NCBI RefSeq assembly: GCF_020184175.1
Contig: NC_065531.1
Coordinates: 78,648,604-78,712,603, forward strand
Reading direction: 5' to 3'
DNA from: Aphis gossypii
Lineage: Eukaryota; Arthropoda; Insecta; Hemiptera; Aphididae
Length of the DNA stretch: 64,000 nucleotides
The notes under the pieces were generated by a model. It did not search any database, was not told the DNA's origin, and saw only the letters and a program-made list of their open reading frames with translations. This document shows positions 1 to 13,730 of this stretch, in pieces (within the stretch, counting starts at the first letter, position 1; each line of letters opens with the position of its first letter). The position numbers and the translations under genes were made by a program.

Positions 1-2502
1 TTTCCCGTGAAGTAATTTTTTTAATATAATGCACTGCACCATAATAATCCCCAATATAAATAGGTATTTTATTATATTAATAATATATACAGGTTAGTAA
101 TGCGTATACGATGACAAGAAAAATATTTTATAATGTGTAAAATATTTGTATAGGTACCTACATATGCTTATAATTCTGAGCTTTAGAAGAAAACATTATA
201 TTATGTACTAGGTAGCAGACTCGGTAGTCGGAACCCGTTCTTTTGCCCATTAATAATTTTTATATTCTAAACATTAAACATGCATATAGTCACGACTTGG
301 CGAGTTTAAAATAAAATCTCATAAAAAAAGCACTTCAATTTTTTCCAAATTTTTTAATTTTACAACAAATATTTTCTACCTGTAAACCCTTATTTGAACT
401 ATAATTATGAAAAAATAAACCCAATCGGTTCATCAGTTTTTAAGTTATGCACATTATGAACAGCATTTCATTTTTATTTATGTATAGATTTAAATATATT
501 CTAGCCCATTGGTGATAAAACAACTACATTGGTATAGTGTGTATTGTAATGTATATATCCATAAAGGTATACCAATGTTACTTTAATACTCTGTATTATA
601 CCAGGTATTATTTATATTGTATACTTACACTACATCATGTCTGCATGATAATATGAAATAATATGTTCTAGAATATGACTCAAAATGTATAATTTGATAA
701 AAAGAATAACCCAATCGTTTCATTACGCAGAGTTAGCTGATGATGAAAATAAATTGCGAACTAAGTAAACTAATATACTATAAGTATATTAGTTATTACT
801 AATTTATAATATTAATATACTACTAATAAAACACTTATAATCTGTTTAATTTTAAAATAATAAGCAACTAACAAGTATAAAAATATAAAATACATGACAC
901 TTGTTGAGTTATGAACACGATAAAATGTTTTTAATTTACTATTTACGACACGAAAATAAATCTTAAGTGCACACGATGTTCGTTCATACTAAAAATGCTT
1001 AATAATAAAATAAATTTCAAAAATCGTGATCACCAAATGAAATGTTGAAAATTGTTCGAAAATACATTTTGAAGAAAAAACTGATAATAATTAACGTTAA
1101 TTATATTTTCGGCGTCACAATAATCCAAAAGTAAATTTAATTTTTGTTTTAATACATATTAAAATGTTTTACACTTTGACGTTTACGATATTGAACTTTG
1201 CATATTTAAACTGTTTTGACATTTATTTAATCAAAGCCGCCGTCCCGTGTCGGTACGATGTTTAATAACCGTAGAATGTATAGATATTACTATGACATGT
1301 GATAAAATATAATGGTCATTTATGTGTTGGCTTAGGAATATGCGTTATAAATAAGTACTTACTGCTTACGTATTACGTATAATTAATAGTAGTTCTCAAA
1401 TACCTTTTTATAATAATATTTTTATGTTCATCGAGTCGAGCAAAATATGATCATTTATCACATGACAGCAAATTATAATATAAGTATAACGGTTTTACAA
1501 TATATTATAAAAAATTTAATATTTTAAACATATTTTTTTTTAATTTAGTTGAATAAAATTATTAAATTGAAATATAAGATATAAATATATTATCTATATT
1601 TATATATTAAAATATAAAAAATAAACACTTCCTTATTACACATGTTCCATGTTCCAAGCATGTAAGTATTAAAAAACAAAATTTAACGTAACTACACACT
1701 TTTACAATGTTATATATTATTCTCCCGTTTTCTGGCGGCTAAGATCTTAGCCGCCATTATATCCATTGTGTAACGAGCAGTTAACAGTCAAGCGCATTAT
1801 CGTCCATTATCCGTATTGTATATATTGAATAAAGGTTAGAAAAGAATTCTCTATAAGAGAGTACGACCATGCCGGAAAATCTTTACAAAACAATAAGAAT
1901 CTTTAAAAAAAAACTTAATTTCTTATTTAAAAATAATAATAATTAATAATTATATGTATAATGACGAGCAGCCCGCACAATTTTGGTGCATTTCCACTAA
2001 GAAGACAAAAAACGATTGTAGAATATAAATTGTTTTACAACTGCTAGCTTTTATTTAAAAAAACTACTAATATATACGCATGAATAATTAAAATTAAATC
2101 AATATTATTCGACAAGACTCGTGTATAATAAAACGTATACCTATACTTGATACCTAATTAATGAAAATATATATTTGCATTTTAAACAATCGAGTAATAT
2201 AACGAAGTATTCTATATAGAGTATAAATAATTGTAATAATTGTTAACTTAAATTCACACATCGTACTTAACACCGTAAATCATAATATATTGATATAAAT
2301 CAAACATTTTATTACACAATATGCAAAACATTATAGAAATATTAATCAACAGCAATGTGTTTTTATATAATACCTATTTTAAATTCGAATTTCCACTTAA
2401 ATACTATATATTTTATTATAGACTCTCGCTATATTTAAGCACACATTTAATCTCTAAAACATTTAATACCTACACGTGTTTTTATATGATAAATCGAAAC
2501 AG
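1..2502. other. AT-rich non-coding stretch upstream of protease 1
   Basis: I see no supported coding exon here. Open frames are short and low-complexity. It may be the first intron or promoter of the protease that follows, whose signal-peptide and propeptide exons I could not find. The only structured element is a perfect 24-bp palindrome at 1733-1756. Confidence 0.5.
1733..1756. repeat. Perfect 24-bp palindrome
   Basis: The half-site tggcggctaaga is followed directly by its exact reverse complement tcttagccgcca, with no spacer. It is a GC-rich island in very AT-rich DNA. Flanking bases (ttacaatg on the left, cattgtgtaa on the right) extend the symmetry imperfectly, so it may be the core of a small inverted-repeat element. 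Confidence 0.85.
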
Positions 2503-5500
2503 GTTGCGGATCTCCGAATGTCGACACGAAGATTGTGGGAGGCGAACCATCGGGCGTGCACGAGTACCCCTGGATGGTCCGTCTGTCGTATTTCAATCAA
2601 TTCTACTGCGGCGGAACACTGATCAACGATAGATACGTGCTGACAGCAGCTCACTGTGTCAAAGGGTACTTATATAATACATATTTTGTACAACGACGAT
2701 AATGATGATATTTATAATTCATCGTAAATTTAAAGCTAAGGCTTTTTTTTTTAGTATACAATATGGTCGTAACTCGTAATGAGCGTATAATCATAAACCT
2801 AAATATTTATATTATTAGAGGCTGTATTTTATATTTCCGTGACATAACTCGAAAATAAATAATTACTATTATTAGGTATTATAAACGTTTTAAATTCTAA
2901 GCGGAACAGTGAATGTATTGATTCTACAATGGTGTGTGTTTTTTTATCTGTCTATCATCACCTTTTGGAGTATAAAAAATGATTTGATTTTCAACTATAA
3001 GAGTGGTAAATTGGAACTAAATAAGAGAGGGCAGTTAAAAGTAAAAAACGTCCAGTACTTTTTACGATAACAGAAATTGTTTCGCGCAAAACAACTTTTT
3101 GATAAAGTTTTTAATTGTAACAAAAAATAAATAATTGAAAAGATTTGAAATTTTCACTGATTATTCGTGTTAGCATTAGACAAAAAATCATTTTGAAAAT
3201 AATTTAGCTGGATTCGTAGGTATTTTCGATTTTTATGTTTTGTTTTGTCATACATTCCTAATATTCTTTATAATAATTTATTAAAGAATAATATTTAATG
3301 TTATTTACAGAATATGAACAAATTAAAATTAATTTTACATAATATTATATATAGGTACTTACATTTATACTGGAGTATTTCATTATTTCAATTTGCTACA
3401 TACTATTTCTCTGATTAAGAATCAGTTGAGAATTTTGTGTTCTGTGTTGTAATATGTACATTCCAAAAGCAAACTCTATAAACTCCAAAAGTTGGTTTTT
3501 GCCTTTCGGTTATTAAACTGATGTTATAAATGTATGCATAAAACAATAAACACTAAACACAGAGAAAGTTCACTTCAGATTAAATGCAAATCGAGAATAT
3601 TTAGTTTTACATGCATGTTTGAATTCTCATTATTTGTTTTGTAAACCAAAAGTTCAACCCTAAATATAATTCTTTGACAAAAGAAGATCTTTAATGTATT
3701 AAAACTGTTTCGTACCACATTACAATTAAAAAGCGGAAATAAAATACATATTATTGTAGTTTGCATGCCTATTTACATTGGTACTGAACGGGTTACTGGT
3801 AACCTTTTTATAAGGTATCATTCAATTTAGTTACCTCCAGTTGACCACGCAAGGTATATTGAGCTACCAGTTACAGTGAGATTATAAATAAAACACAATT
3901 AAAATATAATAAGTATAAATAACTACTAGTACTACTTTAACAAATAAAAAATACTTTAACTTAGAAATTATCTAGATACTTACTGTAATGTTATTGTGTA
4001 TTTTGTGTATATATTATATCTAAAGAGTATAACATCAATGGTTATTTTCTCTTATCGTGTAATCTCTTGTTATTTTTTCTTCTATGATAAAAATTACGTA
4101 CACCTAGGTTTATTAATAATTAATGTAAACTGTAAATAGAATAAATAAAAATTAGAAAAATTTACAATTTTCGTTTTCGAATTCATAATTTATACAATTT
4201 TTTATTTGTGCGTTTATTTAATAATCATCGTATGTGCGGATAATAACAAACATAACAAAATTACCTAATCCGTTTGCAGTACATTTTAATATTATAATTT
4301 CTTATTTGTAGATTCTTTTGGCCACTGATCAAAGTCACCTTTGGCGAACACGATTATTGTAACGCCACCAGAAAACCAGAAACCCGATTCGTCTTGAGAT
4401 CCATCGTGGGCGAGTTCAGTTACCTAAATTTCCAAAACGATTTGGCGCTCTTACGACTCAATGACCGAGTGCCGATGACCGCTACTATAAAGCCCGTTTG
4501 TTTGCCGACCGATGCAAGTACGTAGTATTAAATATCCATTTATAATAAATCAGTACACAAATATGTAATATATACATATTATTCAGAGTAGGTACACTGA
4601 GTTTAAAAAAAAAGTTTTCAAACATAACGTATGGAAGGTCGCCCACAGTGGTCTGTAACAAATGTCAGGAAAATAATTCAATTCCAATACACAAAACTCC
4701 CTGCAATTATTTGTGCGCTTATTAAGTCTCGCAAGCCGGATATCGGTTTAAATATACATATACATATACGCCGTTGCTCTGTAGTTTTATATTAGTTCGA
4801 CCGACGTTTAATTTCCGCAGAGATTTGTTTTCGACGTGTATAGTAAATACAATACGTCATGTATGTATATAAATACATACCTACGAACATAATTTATCTG
4901 AGATGTAGTCCTAATTCCTGGATCTATACGGTGGACATTAGCCGGCGGGAGACTAAATTGACTAACGACGAATAAATCCCTTTCCGTGGATTGTTTTACA
5001 GAGGGAAAATCACAAAAATAACCTATGCCTAGGGAACCACGGTCGACTTAAGAATTGAATTTTATAACATAATCCCATATTATGCGGTGGTATAATAGTT
5101 GTGGCAAAATTACGACTAACCGTCAGTTGTCAACCTTTGCGATTCGTTAAAAACCGATACTTAAGCGCGTTTATATACCTACGTACAATTATATTTCAAC
5201 ATAAAGAATTAAATCGCCATAGTAAACAAATTATGTTTTAATAATACAAACTCGTGTGGTTTGCGTACATACCAATACGTCCTGCCATAGTAAATTGTTT
5301 TACCGTTAATATGAATAATGTTTACAGACGACACGTACAGCAACGGTGTGGCGAAGGCGGCCGGTTGGGGTACGCTGTACGAGAACGGAAGTCCGTCGTG
5401 TCATCTGCGACAGGTGGACGTGCCGATCGTTGACAACGAAGAGTGCGCCAAGACCAATTACACGGGTGACCTGATCACGGAAAACATGATTTGCGCGGGT

Positions 5501-8500
5501 CACGAGATGGGCGGCAAGGACTCTTGTCAAGGCGACAGCGGAGGACCGCTGATGAGACTCATGGAAAACAAACGGTTCGAGATCATAGGTACGCATAATA
5601 TAGATTATGATTACCGTCATATTAATTTATGAACATCGACGCAGCGTTTGCTATCGCGTACCTATCTTAAAAAAAGTGCTCGATCACCCCTTTCACGGAT
5701 AATTTAAGTATGGATAAATATTATTCACACATACTTAGTCTTAATACATATAATATAACGTATGTGCGAAATGAATGCGTTTTAAAACTCAATAGTTTTT
5801 TTATGGCCAATTCTAAAAAAAAAAAAATCAAAAACTGCATTAAAATAAACTTTTGAATGTCGATAGGTTGAAAAGTTTTTTTGAAATAATTATTTTTTGC
5901 GTTACTCAATGCCCGAAATGCTGGTACGGGACACTATAGTTCTTTTAATAGTGAGCACCTAAACAATTTTTCGAAATAGCCGCTACTGAGTAGACATAAC
6001 GTCTTATACATCGTCTTGCCGTCATAACCGCGCCAGACGGCCGTGATTGAAATTTACTTTTTGACGAAGGGCGGAAAACCGCGACCGCCGTCACACAACT
6101 CCCAGCAGGTAGCAGCACACGACGGAAATAAAAATTAAATCTAACGACATAAACGTGTTTCCTCAAAACGGCATCAAAAAGTAGTTCAGAGTAAAATTAC
6201 CTATTATAAAATGTATAGAGAACAATATTTTTGAGGGAACCTCAGTGGGGTTTTGTAATAATCTAAATACACAACTCATAATTAAAGGAACAAAAACCTT
6301 TTACTTTACATTTTTAAAATAACTCTAACTTCTTTAATAATTAATATTTCAAAACACACATTAAAGAATAAAATTCCTCCTTAATATTGTTCTCCGTACA
6401 CTTCATAATATACTTTTTTACTCTAAACCCGCTTTTTGATGCCGTTCTGTTTATTTTCCGTGGACAAGTTTTTACGGCTGAAAATTACCTGCAGTGCGGC
6501 GTCCTCTCAATTAATCCTATTCATCGTGCAGATCGATAAATAGGTGTAATATAATTTATTTGATTTTGTTTGAGATTTCGACACATAAAAACCGCTTCGA
6601 AAAAATTCATCATACTTCAGTTTATACCTACTACTACACAGTATAATTATGCAACAGTATGACATTAATAATGTCGTAATAATTATATTAATATTTAGTG
6701 TATAAAATATAAACATCGCTATTCGCGTCGACAACCAATATAGACATATATAATATCGTAAATTTAATTCAATTGATTGTACTGTGGCCTGAGGTAGTGG
6801 TGGTAAGAATAAATTCAAAAGTCAACTCTGTCGCTATTGATACAAAATCAAAACAAGTCGATAGGTACCAGAATTATATTTTTCACCATCAACCAAATTG
6901 TTAAATTTTTTCAGCACTTTTTAATTTTCTCGAATTGAGAATGTCATGGAGCGATGAAATAAACAACAAATTATTAATGACAAAATTAAAAAAATCTTAT
7001 ATTAAATCTATCACCCTACGGTGCCGTTTTCTACGTTTAATTACGGTTTGAACTGTTTGTACTTTTGTAGACGGTTAAAGTATCAACTTTTGTTTGTTTT
7101 CTCATTAGGTAGGTAATTAGAACTAATAAAAAAATATTGAGATATCAGCACCGTATGGCGCAAGAAAACATTGATGTCAAACGATGAATTTTTGTTCCGT
7201 ATTTCTAAGATATTTGTAAGTAAGGAAAATGGAGAAACGCTTAAGCATATTTTTCATCAAAAAACACTTGTTGTGCTGGACATCCTCTTTAAAAAATAAT
7301 AATAGTAATAATAGGATAATATTATTATACTACTATACTATAAGATATAAGATATATAATATCTATAAATAGATGTAAGATAACCCTGTTCGTAGACTTA
7401 TAAGTCTATGCCCCTGTTACAGGAGACAATATAACTGGCGCGCTCTACCCCTAGGTATTATTCGCTTCGCTCCCGCGACCAGGGTTTTATTTTATACATA
7501 TCTGTATTTTAAATATTTTTTTAAAAATACAAGTTTAAGGCTGAAATAGACAAAACGTTATTTTTAAATAATATACTTTTACGTATATATCCATAATTAA
7601 TTAATCATAACTATTATTTACTTATTGGCTGCCATGCCGTCGACAATTATTATGTGGAAGATAATAATTAAATATTTTGAATTTTAATAACTTTACAGAA
7701 ATAAATTTAAGTACCCATCGTTATTACAAACTATAAATTACACAGTGTCAACGACCTGCACGGCTGCAGCACAAATTAAATTATCGGTACACGCATATAC
7801 AGTCCAAGTACTTATTATAGAGTTAAAGATATGTAATATACTAATATCGTATTATCGTTTATATTGGTAGGTATACTGAAACGAAAAAAATAAATTTCTA
7901 TTACAATTCTTTCTCTTTTCGAAAAATTGACGTGAAAATAAAATAATTCCATTATCGTTTAAAAACCTTTCCATACAAATCGATACAATAATAACATAAT
8001 GTAATAAACACAGCGTCGGACTTTCATAATTATATTACATGATCGTTAAAATAGAATTTCCGCGATGCTCAGGTTATAAAGACAACTTAGCCACTTCAGC
8101 GTTAGTATAACGTCGTTAACTCCCTAAAATAAATTTTCAACGGATATAACTATTGATAATTATTTTAAACATAGTAACGATCAACATCTAACGTTTGTTC
8201 TTTGGTCTAACTAACCGAATATAATATTATGAAAAAACAAATCGTTAAACAGGGAAAAAGTTGTTCAGTGTATTACTGTTTAGGTGTAGACTATAGACTA
8301 TAGAGTGCACTAAGTCATTTAAGAATAGACCACTACAATTTATATGTTAAATTTGAAAATGTTTTTTAAAAAAAAAAGTGAAAATAACATGTACTCGTGT
8401 AATAGTGAACGCTGAATAGTTCAAAAAGATTCAAAATGTTAAAAAAAATTATAATAAAAACATTTCAGTGAAAATTGCAAGTGTTTACAGTTAATTTCTT

Positions 8501-8685
8501 TTTAAACTATCAACATTTAATAATATTTTAATAATTGTATAATGATATCCGTGTTGCATATAGGAATTGTGAGCTGGGGTCACGGATGCGCCCGTCCTGG
8601 ATATCCTGGAGTGTACACAAGAGTTGCTAAATATTTGCCTTGGATCAAAGATAACACCAAAGAAGGATGCTATTGTTCACAATGA
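2503..8685 (+). CDS. Trypsin-like serine protease 1 (S1 family), 5' partial
   Basis: Exons: 2503-2665, 4312-4517, 5328-5588, 8564-8685; phases agree at every junction (1, 2, 1, 1), giving about 250 residues without the signal/propeptide exon. Visible features in order: a Cys-Gly just before the activation site, zymogen cleavage K|IVGG, catalytic His in LTAAHC, catalytic Asp in NDLALL, Asp189 (trypsin-like, Lys/Arg specificity) in KDSCQGDSGGP with the catalytic Ser, substrate strand SWG, and PGVYTRV. It ends in a C-x-C tail (GCYCSQ). It should be a secreted endopeptidase made as a zymogen. The 5' end is missing: the acceptor at 2501-2502 needs one base from an upstream exon that I could not identify, which may lie outside the window. 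It has the same intron positions as protease 2 at 18.9-24.8 kb except one. The long-range substrate is unknown. Confidence 0.88.
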
Positions 8686-10018
8686 TAAAGAATGAGAACA
8701 CAGTATTCTATTTACAACTAGAAATTACAATACTTACATAATATTACCTACCTAATATTATAGTAATATTATGTTCGAACGAGAACACATAATTTATTAT
8801 AACTAATTTAATAAAATATCTGATGACTGACAATTTGAGATTTAAAATTTAATATTAAATTATTTAAACATGTCATTCGACATTCTATAAAATGAATACA
8901 GTATGTAATATTAATTTTAGTTAATAACCTTTTTTACTTTTACAATTTTTATTTTTTATTTTTGTAAATCATGGTAAAAAGAAGATAATAAACCATATTA
9001 TGCATAAAAATGTATGTAGTATGTTTTTATGTTAAACTTCCAGAAAAATATTCCAACAGTTTGTGGGCATTTGGGCATTGCTGAATAGTAAAAAAATAAT
9101 TTGTAATCATATCAATCAATAAATGAAAAAAACAATACATGAAACATTGTAAATTTGTAAATTGAATAAATGCAAGAAACTTATAAAATATATAAAAACA
9201 TTGCAAAAGTAAAAAAATAAATAGAAGTATTTTATTTTTAAAATAGTTTTAAATGTATTAGTTATATAAAGCTACATACAGTTTATTGTTTTACTACAAA
9301 ATTTAACACATACCTAGATACAATGTCAATTTAATTGAGAAGTGTAATTTTAGGGCCAATGTAATGTTTTAATTTTACTTTAAGTCATGAAATCATTATT
9401 TTACAATACGTACAAAGCAGTTCATTAATTAAAACTATTCATTATTTTATATGCCTATATAATTATGTAAATAACAATTTAATTTCAAATTTTAGGTAAA
9501 TACCCAATACAATTATCAAACAAATGTGTAATTGCAGTACCAATTTTTTTTTAGTACATATTTAATGAAAGTCTATAAGTTGGTATTTTATAAAAATAAT
9601 TTCATAAAGATTTAACTCTTTTTATGGGAATAACTAGGTATTATTCACACAATCATATTGCATTAATAATTTTTACATTAGGTTAATATTTGAAGAAAAA
9701 AAGTATTGGATACAAAGAGTTACAAACTTCGTGAAATTATTTTATAGTTATATGTATAATTCTAAGCACAATTTAAAAAATAAACAATACTCTGAACATA
9801 AAATATTTTATAATAATGTACATAATATATTTAAAAATTTGTGGGATTTGAATAGTATGAATATATAAAATAATAAAATCTAAATTTAAAAAATAAACAT
9901 ACATTTTATTATATGACTGAGTTTAATTGTATAAATACAAAGTGGTGGAAATTTAAATACCTTAATATAAATTTAAAATAAAATAATGTCAGTTCAATTT
10001 CAAATGGATTCAATCGAA
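8686..10018. other. Convergent intergenic region
   Basis: This AT-rich, low-complexity DNA lies between the 3' end of protease 1 (+) and the 3' end of SNRNP40 (-). It presumably holds both 3' UTRs. No further gene or repeat family is recognised. Confidence 0.5.
8810..8815 (+). terminator. Polyadenylation signal of protease 1
   Basis: AATAAA, 125 nt after the protease 1 stop codon in the AT-rich 3' flank. It is placed as expected for the last exon, but AATAAA is common by chance in this composition. Confidence 0.45.
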
Positions 10019-12994
10019 CTATTCGAACTCTCCGAGATATACAACTTTGTCACTGGATCCAGACATAACTAAAAAAAAAAAAAAAAACATTTTTAACAAA
10101 TAATTACTATCATAGTTAAAAGTACATGCTATATTGATTATTTACAAGTTAAGATTTTGAAGTTGTTATCATTAGTAACATAATGCCGCAAGATAAAATG
10201 ATTTATCCTCATTTATACTTGAATAACTATTAATTAAATATTTAATTTTAGAAAAACAATTTTAGTACTAACATAAACATTCCTAATATGTTATCATTAT
10301 TATTTTTTTTTTCATCTAACTCATTGAACATTAAGTAATTTGTTTCCAATCATTACTTTAATGAACACGTAATATACTTTTGTCATTTATAAGTATGGTT
10401 TTATGCAACAATAGTATGGTAAGACATGGTTTATGCTTATCATAAGATACTTTTAATTGTCAGTCAACTCGCAACCCATTGTTGTAGAGTAGATTGTGAA
10501 GTCTCAACATATTCTTGCACCTAAACTTTAGCACAAGGTATAGATTATATTAAATCGTTGTACTTGTTATTTTACCATTTTAATAAAATTGTAATATTTA
10601 TTAAAATATTATCAACTAAAAGTACATTTTGAAGGAGGGGGGATTGTCTTCATCAATCTTACTCAATCAAAAGTAGATGGTCACGATGAAAAAATGTCTA
10701 TTTAATGTTAAATGAATCATAAATTCACAACTCTTACAAGAGTATTTTAAAATTTATAAAAGTTATGCTGATTAAAATTTTTTTTTAAAAAGAAAGGTAT
10801 TTAAAATTAAATAATTTCTTACACTAGAAGCTAATAAAAATAATAATAAAAAAAAAAATTAAATTATGTTTAACTATAACTACAGTAGTATACAATTTAT
10901 TATTTACTCTTGAAAATTTGGAAAGTGACAAGTAATTGTATCATCAAACACTCACGATAGACTCAATAATATTAAAGTAATGATAGCTTATCTTGTAATG
11001 GTAAAAAAATACTAAAATTTAATATTAAATTATCACTCGTATCAGTTACCAAAAACTTTGATTATACATATAATATAGCATTTTATAAGTTGTCCTATTT
11101 CACAATGATATCCTATGTTATTACTTCTTCCATAGGACAGCCTATGACCTTAATTTTTTAACTTACTTATTGGTTCTTTTGGATGGAAGTCCACATCATT
11201 TACACTTCCATTATGACCTGGCAATTTGTATAATATTCTACGAGTATTAGCATCCCAAATATACACATATCTATCAGCTGAACCTGCCGACACTTTTGAA
11301 CCGTCAGGTGACCATGCACACCGCAATAAGTTCTTATAACAAAAATTAAAAAATAAGTTAAAATAAGAAATAAATAAATTAAACAATGTATGATTAATAT
11401 AAACTTTTTAAAATCAAATACCTTTTCAAAATTATGAGTATGCCCTGAAAAGACTTTCAAACACCTATCAGCGGGTGCATAAGGTCTCACATCCCATATT
11501 CTCAAGCTATTATCCATTGCATTTGACAGTAAATAACAGCCATCGGGTGACAATTCAAGTCCAGTCACTGTATCTGTATGGCCAGGTAAACGATGAAGTA
11601 GCGCATTTTTACGTAAATCCCAAATCTAGTATAAACAATTATATTAAACATTGACAATACTAAAATATATAAATAATAATATTACTTTTATTTCGTTATC
11701 TAGACCACCAGTTATAACTTGATCAGCTGTGTCATTAAAACATACAGACATCACTTGATAGTTATTATTAAAAGTAGTTACTGCATCGCCTCCTCGTTTT
11801 CTAGGATCCCATACTTTAATGGTGCAATCATCAGAAGCACTTGTGATCATTTGAGGTCCACGTCTTGCAGAATCACACGAATTAACAAACCCAGTATGTC
11901 CTATAAAAACAAATTGTGTTAGAGAGAACTATTTTGTATTTCATCAAATTTAAAACAAGTTCACTTAGTGGTTGGGTCAGAAAATATTTTTTTTAAAGTT
12001 CTAAATTTATATTCAATTTTTGAAATAAATGGAAACAAAAAAAAAAAGGAAATATAGAAACTATGTACCAACATATTGTTTTGTATCCATATAGGTACTT
12101 ATTATATTAATATCATAATTAGGAAACGTCAAATTAATAGTTAAGTATTTGTTGAGTTTGGTTACATGCAGTAGTACATTTCGAAATATATTCCTGATAC
12201 GTGACTTTTCTTATTATACTTTTAACACTTAAAATAACTAATTGCCTATAAATAAATTGTTCATATTATGTATATTAATAATAAACAAATACATAAAATG
12301 ATCAAAAACCAATTTAGATACTAAATATTGATATTTTTTCTTTACTTAATTATTTAATGTAAATTGGTCAATACCCTTTTAAGTATTAAGTAATCAATAA
12401 CAACTGATTATCATAGAATACCTTTAAGTTTCTTGACTCTTTGACCCTTGTACATATCCCAAAATGAAACCGTCATATCAGTACTACTTGTGTATATTAA
12501 TGTTCCGTCAGTGGAGAATTTCATATCTAAAACAGCTCCAGAATGGCCAGTGAGGACACCCAAGTTTTCACATTCACCATACACACTCCATATGACTGAA
12601 ACATGTTAAATCAATTTAAATAAAAGTAGGATACAAATCTGACTCATACATATGCTATAAAATGATAAACATGTTATACTTACAAATTTTTCTGTCGAAA
12701 CCCGAAGAGGCCAGATATTCGCCTTCAGGATGAAATTTTGTGGCAAATATATCACCATCATGACCTTCCAGTGCCATGATAGGCATAAAAAGACTGGATG
12801 TGCGAACATTGGACTGCATTAAAAGTCACAGAATTAAAATCAACAAAATCGACATAACTAAATGTTAATGTCCAAAACTCCAAACCTACTATAAGATTCA
12901 CAGAACTTACCTTGTCAGTTTTCATATACTTTTCTCTAACCGATTTATTTTGTTCGGCGTCAGCCAGAGCTACTTCGCTCTTGCGCTTAACCAT
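10019..12994 (-). CDS. SNRNP40: U5 snRNP 40 kDa protein (WD40 repeat), complete
   Basis: Exons on the minus strand: 12994-12911, 12813-12684, 12595-12422, 11900-11686, 11625-11422, 11332-11167, 10068-10019. They total 1023 nt, or 340 residues plus stop, close to the family length. A short charged N-terminus (MVKRKSEVALADAEQNK) is followed by seven WD40 repeats. Family-specific stretches are very clear: IMALEGHDGDI near the start, GHSGAVLDM, TSASDDCTIKVWD, the LLSNAMDNSLRIWDVRPYAP block, NLLRCAWSPDGSKVSAGSADR, RRILYKLPGHNGSV, and the end SSDKVVYLGEFE. The protein is a scaffold subunit of the U5 snRNP in the nuclear spliceosome, next to PRPF8 and the Brr2/Snu114 module. Start choice: the ATG at 12994 gives the normal short N-terminus and lies directly before the first donor. 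It is transcribed divergently from the gene at 13.7 kb. The last coding exon is only 50 nt and is separated by a 1.1-kb intron. Confidence 0.97.
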
Positions 12995-13730
12995 TTTATT
13001 CTTATTTAAAATTCGACTTACTCCTTAAATATTTTATATACAATAGGTATATACGAATACCATAAACGAACAGCACTAAACTATTCTGAACATTACGGCT
13101 GACAATTTAACAGTTTCTGTTAAATTTAAATAGCAGTAAAAGCTAATCAATTTCAGTTATAAGATTAAAAAATGTATTACAATATCTTGGTTCGCACTTT
13201 TACGTATTTTTTTTCGCGTATAGTGTTTACTTACGATGTTGTTATCGAGAATTAAAATTTGAAATGTCGTCCATCGTAAGAGTTTCGCCCGGACAGATGA
13301 TTTAAGGTTATGTTTACTGGCATGAACGTAAAAACCAAAATAGTTACTGATAACAGGACCGATGAACGCTGCTACCAACTTCAGTGCCTTAAATATGATA
13401 GTATAAAATGTTCGGCATTCAGCATTCGAGTTTACTGTTTGTTTTGTTTTGTACTTCAACATGACGACATGACATGACGTTCAGTACCTAGTTTTTACCT
13501 AATTCAGTTAGTATACGTATTTGTACAGGTTTTTTTTTTCAAGTTAATTTATGACTCACAACTCGGCTCGGAATATATTTATTATTAGTTGACATTGGAT
13601 TTGTTGAGAGTCAATGAACTGGTCCTCATAAATTTCGGTTTTTGTTTGAAACTTGTTTAATTTTTGGAAACTGTGTTCACTATATAATGTGAGATCGAGA
13701 ACGTTTGACGGCGAAACGAAAAACGATAAA
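12995..13730. promoter_or_regulatory. Shared divergent promoter region (SNRNP40 / TGN38-like)
   Basis: About 740 bp separates the ATG of SNRNP40 (-) from the ATG of the TGN38/KCT2-like gene (+). It is less AT-monotonous than its surroundings and contains no supported exon. A head-to-head pair of broadly expressed genes this close suggests a bidirectional promoter. I see no specific core element that I would name. Confidence 0.45.

Noticed and set aside
965..985. tgc aca cga tgt tc|gt as a possible Cys-rich propeptide exon for protease 1
   Set aside because: It ends in the wrong phase (2 instead of 1), has a poor donor and no good acceptor.
2321..2632. Open frame of 103 codons overlapping protease 1 exon 1
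   Set aside because: The frame differs from the one encoding IVGG and LTAAHC, and its product is low-complexity then nonsense. The true exon starts after the AG at 2501-2502.
7380..7510. GC-richer patch sharing ggttttattttatacata with about 23207-23224
   Set aside because: The shared word is short and AT-rich; I could not define ends or inverted repeats, so no element is called.
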